From Bacillota bacterium (GTDB lineage: Bacteria; Bacillota; Clostridia; Christensenellales; CAG-138): a stretch of DNA of 64,000 nucleotides. Each line of letters starts with the position of its first letter. Position 1 is the stretch's first letter. The notes below the pieces were generated by a model. That model was not told the origin of the DNA, ran no database searches, and saw nothing but the letters and a program-made list of their open reading frames with translations. The stretch is taken from NCBI GenBank assembly GCA_023395595.1, contig JAEWYO010000023.1, positions 46,013-110,012 of the forward strand. Direction: 5' to 3'. Positions 51,020 through 60,066 of this stretch are shown in pieces. The translations under genes and the position numbers were made by a program.

Positions 51020-52045
51020 ATGGATGAACGCCTGATCAGCTCCTCGATGCGCGAGGACGAAGCAAAAACCGAATATTCCCTTCGCCCGCGCACGCTTGCC
51101 GAATACATCGGCCAGCACGCGGTGAAGGATCACATGCGCATCTACATCGACGCGGCGCTCAAGCGCAGCGAACCGCTGGATCACGCGCTCTTTTACGGAC
51201 CGCCGGGCTTGGGCAAAACCACGCTTGCGGGCATCGTTGCCAACGAAATGGGCGTTTCTTTGCGCGTCACCAGCGGGCCTGCAATCACACACGCGGGGGA
51301 TTTGGCGGCGCTGCTGACCAATCTTGCGCCGGGGGATGTGCTCTTTATCGACGAAATCCATCGCCTCAACGCGAATGTAGAAGAGGTGCTCTATCCCGCG
51401 ATGGAGGATTTTGCGCTGGACATCATCATCGGCAAAGGACCTTCCGCGCGGAGCATCCGGTTGGATTTGCCGAAGTTCACGCTTGTGGGCGCGACTACGC
51501 GCATGGGGCTTCTGACCTCCCCGCTGCGCGACCGCTTCGGCATCAAGGAACAACTTGCGATGTACGATTCCGAATCGCTCATGGAGATCATCGTGCGCAG
51601 CGCGGGGATTCTCGGCATCGCGATTTCCGAAGAGGGCGCAATCGAAATCGGCTCCCGCGCGCGGGGGACACCGCGCGTAGCCAACCGTCTCCTGCGCCGC
51701 ATCCGCGACTATGCAGAGGTGCGCAAGGACGGCATCATCGACCTGGACGCTGCCAAGGAGGGCCTCGACATGCTCGGCGTGGACGAGCTGGGGCTGGACG
51801 AGGTGGACAGGCGCATGCTGGAAACCATGATCGTGAAATTCTGCGGACGTCCGGTCGGGCTGGACACCATTGCCGCGGCAACCGGCGAGGACGCAACCAC
51901 GATTGAAGATGTTTATGAACCCTATCTGCTGCGGCTTGGGTTCCTTGCGCGGACGCCGCGCGGGCGGATTGTCATGCCCGCGGGTTATGCGCACATGGGA
52001 TTCCAAAGCGACACGCAGCAGCTGAAGCTGGAGGTTGAAGAATGA
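51020..52045 (+). CDS. ruvB: Holliday junction branch-migration ATPase RuvB
   Basis: 341 residues. Walker A GPPGLGKTT, Walker B FIDEIHRL, sensor 1 GATTR and the C-terminal winged helix (GRIVMPAGYAHMG) are intact. The hexamer drives branch migration. The ATG follows AAGGACGAG. Its last codons overlap the next gene by four bases (ATGA). Confidence 0.98.
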   Translation: MDERLISSSMREDEAKTEYSLRPRTLAEYIGQHAVKDHMRIYIDAALKRSEPLDHALFYGPPGLGKTTLAGIVANEMGVSLRVTSGPAITHAGDLAALLTNLAPGDVLFIDEIHRLNANVEEVLYPAMEDFALDIIIGKGPSARSIRLDLPKFTLVGATTRMGLLTSPLRDRFGIKEQLAMYDSESLMEIIVRSAGILGIAISEEGAIEIGSRARGTPRVANRLLRRIRDYAEVRKDGIIDLDAAKEGLDMLGVDELGLDEVDRRMLETMIVKFCGRPVGLDTIAAATGEDATTIEDVYEPYLLRLGFLARTPRGRIVMPAGYAHMGFQSDTQQLKLEVEE

Positions 52046-54522
52046 AAAAAAGAGATATGAAGCTCCTCCTAGAAGAACGTTTTGAGCGCATTGCGCTGCT
52101 GGAAACGCGCATCGACACCATGGATCAACTGGTGGAGGGCTATCGCGCGCGCGAGCAGGCAATCTTCGACACACTCAGCGCCGCAAAAGAAAACGCGGCG
52201 AAGCTGCTGGAGCAGTCAAAGGCGGAGGGCGCGCAGATTCGCGCTGAAGCGGAAGCCGTGCTGGCGGACGCGGAGCAGGTGCGCGCGAACGCCCGGCAGG
52301 AAGCGGAGACGCTGCTTGCTGACGCAATTCACACCGCGAATACGCTCAAGGCCGAGGCGGAGAAAAAAGGAATTGAAATGACTGCCACCATCAAGGCAGA
52401 CAGCGAGCGCATGCTCCGCGACGCGGAGATCATCAAGCGCGAGTATGAAGAGATGGTGGACTCGTTTAACGCCATGCTTGAGCAAAACGCAAGCGAACTG
52501 GAAATCACCGCCGCGCGGTTTGGCGAATTTGTGAAAAACCGCAAGATCGACCGCACCGAGGCGCGGCTGGACGGCAACGCGTTCTATAAATCGGTTGGCG
52601 AGCTCAATGACGCGAACCTACCGGACGCAAGCGGCGACCCTTCGCTGCTGATGCAGAACATCTACCGCATCCAAAACCGTCCGCTGCCGGAGGATCGCAT
52701 CGAGACCCCCGCGCAGGCGGCGACGGAAGAGGCAGACGTGCAGAAGCCGGAGTTTCCGATGGAAGACGGCAGCGGCGCGGACGAGCGGATGATCGCGGAG
52801 CCGTATTCCGAGCAGGCATGGGTCAACGAAGCGCAGCAGAGCGAGAGCGAACCGCAGGCGGAGTTTACGCGCGTTTATAGCGATGATTTTGTCAAGACGG
52901 ACTACACCGTTCAAAACGAAGCTTGCTTAGCCACCCAGCAGGACGCGGAATGTGCGTTTGATGAGATTGTGACTGGCCTTGAGCCGGCAGCAGAGACGGC
53001 CGCCGCCATCCCGCTCGGCACGGCAGCGCTTGCGGCAGAGATGGTGACACAACCGCAGACGGATGTTTCCCGCGCGGTGGACGAGTATTTTGACGAAACG
53101 TTTGAACCCGACGGCAAATTGGCGCAGGATGCGGTATCACCGGAAGCGGCGCAAGGCCCCGAAGGCAGCGCGCAGGAGCAAACCGCGCCCGCTGTGTCCG
53201 CTACCGCCGCGCCGGAACCGTATTCCGAACAGGCGTGGGCGCAAAGCAGATTTGCCAGCGACCACGAGCCGCAGGCGGAAGGCGCACTGTTTGCCGACGC
53301 AAACGCATACGAAACGGTGCCCGCGACGCAGGATACTCTCTCTGGCGAACCTGTTTCCGCAACGGATGTGGAGAGCGCGTTTGATGATTATCTCGCGCAG
53401 ATCAACGCGTTTGTGCCCGCGACGCCGGTGACCGTGGCAGGAGTTGCTGCGCCGGAACCGTATTCCGAACGGGCCTGGACCGAGAGCGCAACGACAAGCG
53501 AACACGAGCCGCAAGCCGAAGGCGCGCTGTTTGTAGACACCTACACCTTTACGCCCGAATCGGCGCAGGATAAGATTCCGCAGAGTGCTGTTTCAGCAGA
53601 GCCTGTTTCGGCGAGTGAAGCGGAGAGTGCGTTTGATGATTATCTTTCGCAGATCGGCGAAATCCCGAACGTGCAACCGACCGCTACTGCGCCGGAACCA
53701 TACTCCGAACAAGCATGGGCGCAAAGCGCAGCCGCCAGCGAATATGAACCGCAGGCGGAGGGCGCCCTGTTTGGCGACATCAACAGTTATCTGGAGGAGA
53801 CTATTCAGCAAAGCGGCGCATACCCGGCAGACAGCGCAGCGCAGACCGCTGCAACTGCCGTAGACACCGAGAGGACAGCAAGCGAACCCCTCCCGTCAAG
53901 TGAGGTGGAGCGCGCGTTTGACGACTATCTTTCGCAGATTGGAGTGCCCACCTCTCCCGCCGCGCCGGTCGCGCCGGAGCCATATTCCGAGCGGGCATGG
54001 GCACAGAGCGCAACAGCCAGCGAATATGAACCGCAGGCGGAAGGCGCGCTGTTTGCCGAGATTGGCGATCTGTTGCCGGATCTGTCGCAGATGGCGGCAC
54101 CGGCTGCGCAGGCAGTATACACAGCAGCATCCGCCAGCGAACCCGTCTCGGCAAACGAAGCTGAAAACGCGTTTGACGACTATCTTTCGCAGATTGGAAT
54201 GCCCGCCTCTCCCGCCGCGCCGGTCGCGCCAGAGCCGTATTCCGAGCGGGCATGGGCGCAGAGCGCAACAGCCAGTGAATATGAACCGCAGGCGGAGGGC
54301 GATTCCCATCTTTCCAACACCATTGAGGAAGAGGAAGAGCCGGAACCCGCACTCGCGCCGCGCCGCTATAACGAATATGGCGAGATCCGCGAGTGGGAGC
54401 CGGAGCCCGAGCCGGAGATGGGGGATATCCCGACCGTGTCGCGCTTTATGGGCGAATCCGGCGGCGGCGACGACATCTCGCTGGATCAACTGCTCGATGA
54501 AATCATCAAGGCCGGAGAATAA
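52042..54522 (+). CDS. Coiled-coil protein with six alternating EPYSE / FDDYLSQI modules, coupled to ruvB
   Basis: 826 acidic residues with no signal peptide or membrane segment, so cytoplasmic. Residues 1-165 form a long coiled coil rich in Ala/Glu/Lys that resembles the C-terminal half of DivIVA (REQAIFDTLSAAKENAAKLL) but lacks the DivIVA membrane-binding N-terminus. The rest is low-complexity and repetitive. Box A, EPYSE(Q/R)AW...EPQAEG, begins at residues 253, 392, 472, 552, 646 and 731. Box B, a (E)xAFDDYLSQI(G) helix, follows each, with degenerate forms after the first A (AFDEIVTGL) and at the C-terminus (LDQLLDEIIKAG). I recognise no named family. The four-base overlap with ruvB suggests linked expression. 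Possible roles: a scaffold with multivalent short linear motifs, or a polar or nucleoid organiser. Function unknown. Confidence 0.8.
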   Translation: MKKRDMKLLLEERFERIALLETRIDTMDQLVEGYRAREQAIFDTLSAAKENAAKLLEQSKAEGAQIRAEAEAVLADAEQVRANARQEAETLLADAIHTANTLKAEAEKKGIEMTATIKADSERMLRDAEIIKREYEEMVDSFNAMLEQNASELEITAARFGEFVKNRKIDRTEARLDGNAFYKSVGELNDANLPDASGDPSLLMQNIYRIQNRPLPEDRIETPAQAATEEADVQKPEFPMEDGSGADERMIAEPYSEQAWVNEAQQSESEPQAEFTRVYSDDFVKTDYTVQNEACLATQQDAECAFDEIVTGLEPAAETAAAIPLGTAALAAEMVTQPQTDVSRAVDEYFDETFEPDGKLAQDAVSPEAAQGPEGSAQEQTAPAVSATAAPEPYSEQAWAQSRFASDHEPQAEGALFADANAYETVPATQDTLSGEPVSATDVESAFDDYLAQINAFVPATPVTVAGVAAPEPYSERAWTESATTSEHEPQAEGALFVDTYTFTPESAQDKIPQSAVSAEPVSASEAESAFDDYLSQIGEIPNVQPTATAPEPYSEQAWAQSAAASEYEPQAEGALFGDINSYLEETIQQSGAYPADSAAQTAATAVDTERTASEPLPSSEVERAFDDYLSQIGVPTSPAAPVAPEPYSERAWAQSATASEYEPQAEGALFAEIGDLLPDLSQMAAPAAQAVYTAASASEPVSANEAENAFDDYLSQIGMPASPAAPVAPEPYSERAWAQSATASEYEPQAEGDSHLSNTIEEEEEPEPALAPRRYNEYGEIREWEPEPEPEMGDIPTVSRFMGESGGGDDISLDQLLDEIIKAGE
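53917..54303 (+). repeat. Near-identical direct repeats inside the ruvB-linked gene
   Basis: Two stretches of about 135 bases (about 53917-54052 and 54169-54303) are almost identical. They cover a box B and the following box A, encoding FDDYLSQIG, a Pro/Ala linker and EPYSERAW...EPQAEG. Together with the older copies they show that the modules multiplied by in-frame duplication, some recently. Confidence 0.75.
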
Positions 54523-54561
54523 TCCGATTGCGCACCGGAATGGTATCTCAGGAGGTTGTAC

Positions 54562-55110
54562 ATGAACTGGAAAAACATCGACCAACGGCAGCTCGTTACC
54601 ATCCTGCTTTGCATAGCAGGAACGTTTGTCCTCTCGCTGCTCCGAATCCCCGTTGAGGCAAAAACATCCGCGTTGGGCAACGTAAACGCCTATGCATCCT
54701 TGCAGGATGCCGGTATCTTTGCCTCGGTCATGGCGCTGGGTTCGCCTTGGGGCATCGTTGCGCCGGTGGTTGGCATCGTGCTTGGCGATATCGTGATGGG
54801 CAGCAAGAATTTTATCATCGGAAACATCCTGATTCGGAGTCTGATGGCGCTGTTCCTATTGGCGTTCGCCGCCAAGGTGGACGACTGGAAAAAGAGCTTT
54901 GTCGTCGCGGGAATCACCGAGGCGATGATGCTTGTGCTGTTTGTGGTCTATGATTTTGTGATCATCCGCGAGTTTGGCGTGGTCGGCATCACGTTGCTCA
55001 TGCAGCTGCTCCAGGGCGTGGTTTGCGCCGTGCTGGGCGCGGTGCTGCTGCGCTACATGCCGGTGATGCAACCGGATAAAATGCTGGAGATTCGCCGCCC
55101 TGTTGATTGA
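54562..55110 (+). CDS. ECF transporter S-component-like membrane protein
   Basis: 182 residues with five to six hydrophobic helices. The segment NAYASLQDAGIFASVMALGSPWGIVAPVVGIVLGDIV has the small-residue and Gly/Asp pattern of energy-coupling-factor substrate-binding subunits. The ligand (a vitamin or metal) is not evident, and no EcfA or EcfT genes are nearby, so it would use a shared module. I chose ATG 54562, after AGGAGGT. It follows the repeat protein after 39 bases. Confidence 0.7.
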   Translation: MNWKNIDQRQLVTILLCIAGTFVLSLLRIPVEAKTSALGNVNAYASLQDAGIFASVMALGSPWGIVAPVVGIVLGDIVMGSKNFIIGNILIRSLMALFLLAFAAKVDDWKKSFVVAGITEAMMLVLFVVYDFVIIREFGVVGITLLMQLLQGVVCAVLGAVLLRYMPVMQPDKMLEIRRPVD

Positions 55111-55171
55111 AAAGGGAAGCGTTGACTGAGCCGGACGCGATTGCGTGATCCGGCTGATAAACGGAGGCAAT

Positions 55172-55900
55172 ATGTTTTTAACCGTGCTGGGTCGCCACGG
55201 CCCGTATCCGCGCCCCGGCGGCGCGTGCAGCGGCTATTTTATAGAGGACGGGCCAACACGCGTGCTGATCGACTGTGGCAGCGGAGTGCTCTCGCGCCTG
55301 ATGGAGCATGTGCACCCCGTGAATCTGGACGCAATCGTGCTCTCGCACCTGCATTTTGACCATTGCTCCGATCTGCTGGTGATGCGCTATGCGCTGGATC
55401 AGCAGGACGTGCGCGAAGGGGAGGAGAAACGGCGCGTGCCGCTCTATACCCCGGCAGAACCGTTTGAAACGCTCAAGACGATCACCAGCGGCGCGCTCTT
55501 TGCCCAGCACACGGTCAAGGGCGGCGATGAGATTCAAATCGGCACGCTGCATTTTTCGTTTGTACCGATGGCACACCCCGTGCCGACCAACGGCATGCGC
55601 ATCACCGGAGCGGACGGGGCAACGCTGTTCTTCACCGGGGACACGAAGCCGTATCCCGGCATGGAAGCGGGGGCGATGGGCGCGGACGCGCTGCTTGCCG
55701 ATGCCTGCTTTGTGGACGAAACGCAGACAGGCCCGCACCTGAACGTGAAGGAAGCCTGTGCGCTTGCGCGAAACGCGGGAGTGAAGACACTCTATCTCAC
55801 GCATCTTTGGGGAAAGTATGACACCGAAGAGGCGATTAAAAAAGAGATTGACTTTCCATCTGCATTTGTGGTAAAAGAACGAGGGCGATATTGTATTTAA
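55172..55900 (+). CDS. Metallo-beta-lactamase-fold hydrolase, RNase Z-like group
   Basis: 242 residues. The metal site SHLHFDH (His59, His61, Asp63, His64) is followed by a His in AHPVPTNGM, an Asp in FTGDTKPY and a His in YLTHLW, fitting the RNase Z/phosphodiesterase branch. It probably acts on a cyclic nucleotide, phosphodiester or similar. ACGGAGG precedes the ATG. The final codons (RGRYCI and stop) lie within the first copy of the tandem 67-bp repeat. Confidence 0.88.
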   Translation: MFLTVLGRHGPYPRPGGACSGYFIEDGPTRVLIDCGSGVLSRLMEHVHPVNLDAIVLSHLHFDHCSDLLVMRYALDQQDVREGEEKRRVPLYTPAEPFETLKTITSGALFAQHTVKGGDEIQIGTLHFSFVPMAHPVPTNGMRITGADGATLFFTGDTKPYPGMEAGAMGADALLADACFVDETQTGPHLNVKEACALARNAGVKTLYLTHLWGKYDTEEAIKKEIDFPSAFVVKERGRYCI

Positions 55901-56030
55901 ATACAACAGGTCTGATCTACATCCACGAAATATTTTCGTTGATGGACGAGGGCGATATTGTATCTAGATACAATAGGCCTGATCTACATCCACGAAATAT
56001 TTTCGTTGATAGACGAGGGAAATACTGTAT
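55879..56030. repeat. Tandem 67-bp palindromic repeat overlapping a gene's stop codon
   Basis: Copy 1 is 55879-55945, copy 2 55946-56012 (62 of 67 bases identical), and a partial copy 3 runs to about 56030. Each full unit carries a palindrome, 16 bases in copy 1 (TTGTATTTAAATACAA) and 20 in copy 2 (TATTGTATCTAGATACAATA), plus a hairpin ACGAAA-TAT-TTTCGT. The two central differences between copies are complementary, so pairing is preserved. Confidence 0.85.
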
Positions 56031-56247
56031 ATCAGCAGTGAATGGATTCTTTTGAATTCGTTCAATGCCAAACATCCCCATTTGGCGGCAGTTCGCGCGC
56101 TTGTGCGTGGTTCCGCCCGCTTTCTGCGTGCCGAGGCAGGGTAAAATTTCCCTGATTCCGGCGTGCCTTTCTGTTCAAAAAACGGGAAGCATGTTATAAT
56201 AAATCGATAAAACGTGATTGAATAAAATAATACGGAGGAATACAACC
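55901..56247. other. Palindrome-rich intergenic region before pgk
   Basis: This 347-base region holds the rest of the 67-bp repeats, a TTGAA-TTCG-TTCAA hairpin (56052-56065), a GCCAAA/TTTGGC hairpin (56067-56086), a CAGGG/CCCTG hairpin near 56136-56153 and the pgk promoter. No poly-T terminator or open frame is convincing. Confidence 0.55.
56172..56200 (+). promoter_or_regulatory. pgk promoter
   Basis: TGTTCA, a 17-base spacer, and consensus TATAAT preceded by TGt (extended -10). The leader is about 42 bases. Confidence 0.62.
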
Positions 56248-57432
56248 ATGGCGAAGAAAACAATTGAGGATGTTGATGTCGCAGGGAAACGCGTGCTTGT
56301 GCGCGTAGACTTCAACGTGCCGCTCACTCCCGAAGGCAAAGTTGGAGATGACAAGCGCATCGTCGCAGCACTCCCCACGATTCAATACCTGCTTGACCAC
56401 AAAGCGAAGGTCATCCTTTGCTCCCACCTTGGCCGCCCGAAGGGCGTGACCCCCGAGTTTTCGCTTGCCCCCGTTGGCGAGCGCCTGAGCGAGCTGCTGC
56501 CGGATACGCGTATCTGGATGGCGGAGGACTGCATCGGAGAGGCAGTGAAGGCCACGGTTGATGACATGAAGGAAGGCGAAATCGTCCTCCTTGAGAATGT
56601 TCGCTTCCATCCCGAAGAAGAAAAGAACGATCCCGCGTTTGCCAAAGAACTGGCGAGCCTTGCGGATCTGTATGTGTCCGACGCATTTGGCACCGTGCAC
56701 CGCGCGCATGCCTCCACGGCAGGCGTCGCCGCCTATCTGCCCGCAGTTGCCGGTTTCCTGATCGGTAAAGAGCTCGGCATCATGGGCAAAGCGCTGGAAG
56801 ATCCGGAGCGTCCGTTTGTCGCCATCCTCGGCGGCGCGAAGGTCTCCGACAAGATCGGCGTGATCACCAACCTGCTTGACAAATGCGACTCGCTGATCAT
56901 CGGCGGCGGCATGGCGTATACCTTCTTCAAGGCGCAGGGCTACGAAATCGGCACCTCGCTGCTCGACGCGGACAGCGTGGAACTCGCCAAAGAGATCATG
57001 GCAAAGGCGAAAGCCAAGGGCGTGAACTTCCTCCTGCCGGTTGATAACGTGATTGCGACCGCCTATGCGCCGGACGCGGAGAACAAGGTTATCGATTCCG
57101 ACAACATCCCCGCTGGCTGGATGGGTCTCGACATCGGACCCAAGACCCGCGAACTCTTTAAAAAGACGATTGTGGAAGCCAAGACCGTCATCTGGAACGG
57201 ACCCATGGGCGTATTCGAGATGCCGGCGTTTGCCGAGGGCACCCGCGCGGTTGCCGCGGCCTGCGCAGAGTGCAAAGGCACGACGATCATCGGCGGCGGC
57301 GACTCTGCCTCCGCGGTCAAAAAACTCGGTTTTGCCAAGCAGATGACGCATATCTCCACCGGCGGTGGCGCTTCCCTCGAATTCCTCGAGGGCAAGGTTC
57401 TCCCCGGCGTGGCTGTGCTCAACGACAAGTAA
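56248..57432 (+). CDS. pgk: Phosphoglycerate kinase
   Basis: 394 residues from MAKKTIEDVDVAGKRVLVRVDFNVPL. Substrate-binding motifs (RVDFNVP, SHLGRPKG, ENVRFHPEE) and the C-terminal nucleotide site (WNGPMGVFE, GGGDSASAV, STGGGASLEFLEG) are complete. Converts 1,3-bisphosphoglycerate plus ADP to 3-phosphoglycerate plus ATP. ACGGAGG precedes the ATG. gapA is not upstream. A strong terminator follows, so tpiA may need another promoter or read-through. Confidence 0.98.
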   Translation: MAKKTIEDVDVAGKRVLVRVDFNVPLTPEGKVGDDKRIVAALPTIQYLLDHKAKVILCSHLGRPKGVTPEFSLAPVGERLSELLPDTRIWMAEDCIGEAVKATVDDMKEGEIVLLENVRFHPEEEKNDPAFAKELASLADLYVSDAFGTVHRAHASTAGVAAYLPAVAGFLIGKELGIMGKALEDPERPFVAILGGAKVSDKIGVITNLLDKCDSLIIGGGMAYTFFKAQGYEIGTSLLDADSVELAKEIMAKAKAKGVNFLLPVDNVIATAYAPDAENKVIDSDNIPAGWMGLDIGPKTRELFKKTIVEAKTVIWNGPMGVFEMPAFAEGTRAVAAACAECKGTTIIGGGDSASAVKKLGFAKQMTHISTGGGASLEFLEGKVLPGVAVLNDK

Positions 57433-57445
57433 GCAAAACCATCGT

Positions 57446-57479
57446 CCGCCGGAGCGCCTGATGCACTCCGGCGGTTTTT
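57446..57479 (+). terminator. Terminator after pgk
   Basis: CCGCCGGAG (57446-57454) pairs perfectly with CTCCGGCGG (57466-57474), followed by TTTTT. Confidence 0.92.
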
Positions 57480-57558
57480 GAAACAGACAAACGTATAAAC
57501 CGTCTGGTTTGAACGGAAATTTTCTATAAACAACGGAAACGGAAAGGAATCATTTATC

Positions 57559-58305
57559 ATGAGAACACCAATCATCGCAGGCAACTGGAAGATGAATATG
57601 ACCCCCGCGGAAGCAGAGCGCCTCGTCGCCGAGCTCATCCCGCTGCTCAAAGACGCGGCTTGCGAAGTCGTCGTCTGCCCGCCGTATGTGGACCTCGCGC
57701 TCGTTGGCAAGCTGCTCGTCGGCACCAACATCAAACTCGGCGCACAGAACATCCACTGGGCACCCAAGGGCGCCTTCACCGGCGAAGTCAGCGCGGATAT
57801 GCTGCTTGCCATGGGCGTTAGCCACGCAATCGTTGGCCACAGCGAGCGCAGACAGTATTTCGGCGAGACGGACGAAACCGTCAACAAGCGCGCAAAGGCC
57901 GCGCTGGAAGCGAACATCACGCCCATCATTTGCGTCGGCGAGAGCCTGGAACAGCGCGAGAGCGGCGTCACCGACACCATCGTGAGCAAGCAGACCGTTG
58001 CAGCCCTCGCAGGCTTCAGCACGGAAGAAGTTGTCCGCTCGGTCATCGCATATGAACCCATCTGGGCCATCGGCACGGGCAAAACGGCGACCAACGAAGA
58101 CGCGAACACGACCATCAAGGTCATCCGCGACGCGATTGCAAGCGTGTACGGCCAGAAGGTTGCCGACGAAGTGCGCATCCAGTACGGCGGAAGCATGAAT
58201 GCAAAGAACGCAAGCGAGCTCATGGCGATGCCGGAGATCGACGGCGGACTCATCGGTGGCGCTTCGCTCAAGAGCGAAGATTTCTCAAAGGTGGTTCATT
58301 TCTAA
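57559..58305 (+). CDS. tpiA: Triosephosphate isomerase
   Basis: 248 residues. Asn9 and Lys11 (GNWKMN), the catalytic His in GHSERRQYF and Glu in AYEPIWAIGTG are present, with the C-terminal phosphate loop IDGGLIGGASL. Interconverts dihydroxyacetone phosphate and glyceraldehyde 3-phosphate. It shares one base with gpmI (TAATG). Confidence 0.98.
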   Translation: MRTPIIAGNWKMNMTPAEAERLVAELIPLLKDAACEVVVCPPYVDLALVGKLLVGTNIKLGAQNIHWAPKGAFTGEVSADMLLAMGVSHAIVGHSERRQYFGETDETVNKRAKAALEANITPIICVGESLEQRESGVTDTIVSKQTVAALAGFSTEEVVRSVIAYEPIWAIGTGKTATNEDANTTIKVIRDAIASVYGQKVADEVRIQYGGSMNAKNASELMAMPEIDGGLIGGASLKSEDFSKVVHF

Positions 58306-59852
58306 TGACGAAACCGATCACTGCTTTGATCATTCTGGACGGCTTCGGCTGCTCCACAGAAAAGGAATTCAACGCCATCAAAGCTGACGGCGCTGCGAAT
58401 ATCTCGCGCCTTTGGAACGAGTATCCGCATGTGCAGATCGCGGCAAGCGGCATGGATGTCGGGCTGCCGGACGGCCAGATGGGCAACAGCGAGGTTGGGC
58501 ATCTCAACATCGGCGCGGGCAGAATCGTCTATCAGGAGCTCACGCGCATCACCAAGGCGATCATGGATGGCGACTTCTTCGAAAACCAGGCGTTGCTTGG
58601 CGCGATTGAAAACTGCAAACAAAACGGCACCGCGCTGCACCTGATGGGGCTGCTCTCCGACGGCGGCGTGCACTCCCACAACACGCACCTCTACGCCCTC
58701 GTCGAGATGGCGAAAAAGGCGGGGCTCACAAAGGTGTTCGTGCATTGCTTCATGGACGGGCGTGACGTGCCACCGAGCAGCGGCAAGTGCTTTGTCGAAG
58801 AACTCGACGCAAAACTCAAAGAGATCGGCGTGGGTAAGATCGCAACCGTGATGGGCAGATATTATGCCATGGATCGCGACAATCGCTTTGAACGCGTGGA
58901 GAAGGCCTACAGCGCGCTGGTCTATGGTGAAGGGGAAACGGCTGCAAGCGGCGTAAGTGCCATGCAGAACAGCTATGACAAAGGCGAGACGGACGAATTC
59001 GTACTGCCGACCGTCATCCTCGAAAACGGCGCGCCGGTTGGCAAGATCTCCGCGCACGACAGCGTGATCTTCTTCAACTTCCGTCCTGACCGCGCGCGCG
59101 AAATCACCCGCACGTTGGTGTTTGATGACTTTGACGGTTTCCCGCGCAGAAACGGTTCGTTCCCGCTCTACTATGTCTGCATGACGCAGTATGACAAGAC
59201 GTTTGGCGATCGCGTACACGTTGCCTACCGTCCGGAATCGCTGGACAATACCTTTGGCGCGTATCTTGCGGAAAAGGGACTGACCCAGCTTCGCATCGCG
59301 GAGACGGAGAAATATGCGCATGTGACGTTCTTCTTCAACGGCGGCGTAGAAGCGCCGAATGTTGGCGAAGACCGCGCGCTGATCGCCTCGCCGAAGGTCG
59401 CAACCTATGACCTCCAACCGGAGATGAGCGCAAACGAAGTGGCGGACGAGGCGGTCAAGCGCATCGAAAGCGGCAAATATGACGTGATGATCCTCAACTT
59501 CGCAAACCCCGACATGGTCGGGCATACGGGCGTGATGTCGGCGGCAACCGCGGCCGTGCACACGGTGGATGCCTGCGCTGCAAAGGTGGTAGACGCGATC
59601 TTGAAGACCGGCGGACGCTGCATCATCACCGCCGACCACGGCAACTGCGAAAAGATGTGGGACGAAGTGGAGCATGTGCCCTTTACCGCGCACACGACGA
59701 ATCCCGTGCCCTGCATCCTCGTAGACAATACCCGCAAAGACGCAAAGCTCCGCACGGGCGGCAGACTGAGTGACCTTGCGCCGACGCTGCTGCAGCTTCT
59801 TGGCCTACCGGTACCTGCCGGCATGACCGGAAAAACACTGATCGAAGGCTGA
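58305..59852 (+). CDS. gpmI: 2,3-bisphosphoglycerate-independent phosphoglycerate mutase
   Basis: 515 residues of the alkaline-phosphatase superfamily. LDGFG carries the first metal Asp. Ser62 in GQMGNSEVGH is the phosphorylated nucleophile, with the metal cluster ADHGNCEKM and the HTTNPVP region near the C-terminus. Interconverts 3- and 2-phosphoglycerate using Mn2+. Translationally coupled to tpiA. Enolase, often next, is absent. Confidence 0.98.
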   Translation: MTKPITALIILDGFGCSTEKEFNAIKADGAANISRLWNEYPHVQIAASGMDVGLPDGQMGNSEVGHLNIGAGRIVYQELTRITKAIMDGDFFENQALLGAIENCKQNGTALHLMGLLSDGGVHSHNTHLYALVEMAKKAGLTKVFVHCFMDGRDVPPSSGKCFVEELDAKLKEIGVGKIATVMGRYYAMDRDNRFERVEKAYSALVYGEGETAASGVSAMQNSYDKGETDEFVLPTVILENGAPVGKISAHDSVIFFNFRPDRAREITRTLVFDDFDGFPRRNGSFPLYYVCMTQYDKTFGDRVHVAYRPESLDNTFGAYLAEKGLTQLRIAETEKYAHVTFFFNGGVEAPNVGEDRALIASPKVATYDLQPEMSANEVADEAVKRIESGKYDVMILNFANPDMVGHTGVMSAATAAVHTVDACAAKVVDAILKTGGRCIITADHGNCEKMWDEVEHVPFTAHTTNPVPCILVDNTRKDAKLRTGGRLSDLAPTLLQLLGLPVPAGMTGKTLIEG

Positions 59853-59947
59853 TCAAACGTCGATCCGTGGCACGCATAAGCCGGACTGCTGGCTTGAAAA
59901 AGGTTGAACAAAGGCTGATTTTCAGGCGTGAAGCCACGCATTGAGTC

Positions 59948-59976
59948 TTGCATTGCAGCCCTTTGCGTGTTATAAT
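59948..59976 (+). promoter_or_regulatory. secG promoter
   Basis: TTGCAT, exactly 17 bases, and TATAAT preceded by TGt. The leader of about 103 bases contains a two-part stem-loop. Confidence 0.82.
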
Positions 59977-60022
59977 CACTAGGCTTAGGCGCTGGAATCC
60001 GGCGGCAAGGGCGCAATATTGC

Positions 60023-60066
60023 TGATCGCTCCGATCACTGCGGGAAACCCCGCGTTTCGGAGATCA
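60023..60066 (+). other. Two-part stem-loop in the secG leader
   Basis: TGATC-g-CTCCGA (60023-60034) pairs with TCGGAG-ATCA (60057-60066), and the inner GCGGG (60040-60044) pairs with CCCGC (60049-60053). It ends just before the ribosome binding site TGGAGGA and has no T-run, so control of translation or mRNA stability is more likely than termination. Confidence 0.5.

Noticed and set aside
55879..56030. CRISPR array
   Set aside because: The repeat is tandem with no spacers, only two full copies are present, and no cas genes are nearby.
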